Notes under the pieces: generated by a model | What the model saw: the letters and a program-made list of their open reading frames with translations, nothing else | The model's database searches: none | Told to the model about the DNA's origin: nothing | Origin: Chryseobacterium sp. UBA6632 | Lineage (GTDB): Bacteria > Bacteroidota > Bacteroidia > Flavobacteriales > Weeksellaceae | NCBI GenBank assembly: GCA_002455915.1 | Contig: DKLU01000393.1 | Location: 1-6,023, forward strand | Direction of reading: 5' to 3' | DNA length: 6,023 bases | Position numbers and translations under genes: made by a program | Part shown: positions 5,934-6,023 of the stretch, piece after piece | Layout: every line of letters begins with the position of its first letter | Numbering within the stretch: position 1 is the first letter of the stretch

Positions 5934-6023
5934 ATGGAGCAAAACATTTTAGATTGTGTGATCGTTGGATCTGGGCCTTCTGGCTTTACAGCAGCTATTT
6001 ATGCGGCAAGAGCAGACTTAAAA
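5934..6023 (+). CDS. trxB: Thioredoxin-disulfide reductase, N-terminal fragment (continues past window)
   Basis: Only the first 30 codons are in view. The translation contains DCVIVGSGPSGFTAAIYAAR, whose GSGPSG (residues 12-17) is the FAD-binding GxGxxG dinucleotide loop of the low-molecular-weight thioredoxin reductase family; the AAIYAARA helix after it is typical of TrxB. The enzyme is a cytoplasmic flavoprotein that uses NADPH to reduce thioredoxin. The redox-active CxxC and the NADPH domain lie beyond the window, so a related flavoprotein (for example a TrxB-like ferredoxin/flavodoxin reductase) cannot be fully excluded. The ATG at 5934 puts the FAD motif at the usual distance from the N-terminus. 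The leader is AT-rich without a Shine-Dalgarno sequence. Confidence 0.93.
   Translation, partial: MEQNILDCVIVGSGPSGFTAAIYAARADLK

Overview
The window looks like a chromosomal segment of a low-GC member of the Flavobacteriia, most likely Chryseobacterium or a close relative. The grounds are strongly AT-rich intergenic DNA, start codons with A/T-rich leaders and no Shine-Dalgarno sequence, several exact matches to the Bacteroidetes -7 promoter element TAnnTTTG, family-typical HolA and TrxB proteins, and a GC-rich hairpin repeat of a kind I associate with flavobacterial genomes. The genus is inferred; no 16S or other marker is present.

Layout. (1) Bases 1-2415, minus strand: the first 805 codons of a large exported, glycine- and beta-strand-rich protein of unknown function, which runs off the left edge. 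(2) About 2416-3080: a long AT-rich gap with the promoter of that gene at one end and no convincing gene. (3) A terminator at 3081-3112, then a secreted dienelactone-hydrolase-like alpha/beta hydrolase on the minus strand (3124-3867). (4) A 390-bp gap (3868-4257) holding a compound GC-rich hairpin repeat, a small palindrome and a hexanucleotide tandem array that runs into the next gene's stop codon. (5) A divergent pair whose start codons are only 7 bp apart: a minus-strand orphan HsdR N-terminal-like PD-(D/E)xK protein (4258-4689) and plus-strand holA, the DNA polymerase III delta subunit (4697-5734). (6) A 199-bp spacer with an inverted repeat built of degenerate 7-mers, then the first 30 codons of trxB, thioredoxin reductase (5934-6023).

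The genes do not form one pathway. holA (replication) and trxB (redox) are housekeeping genes, the hydrolase is a periplasmic enzyme of unknown substrate, and the large protein is an accessory exported protein. The only tight physical coupling is between the HsdR-like protein and holA, where each promoter must lie inside the other gene's coding region or further away. No complete mobile element, CRISPR array, tRNA or rRNA is visible. The most unusual content is the unknown large protein and the dense set of small intergenic repeats.
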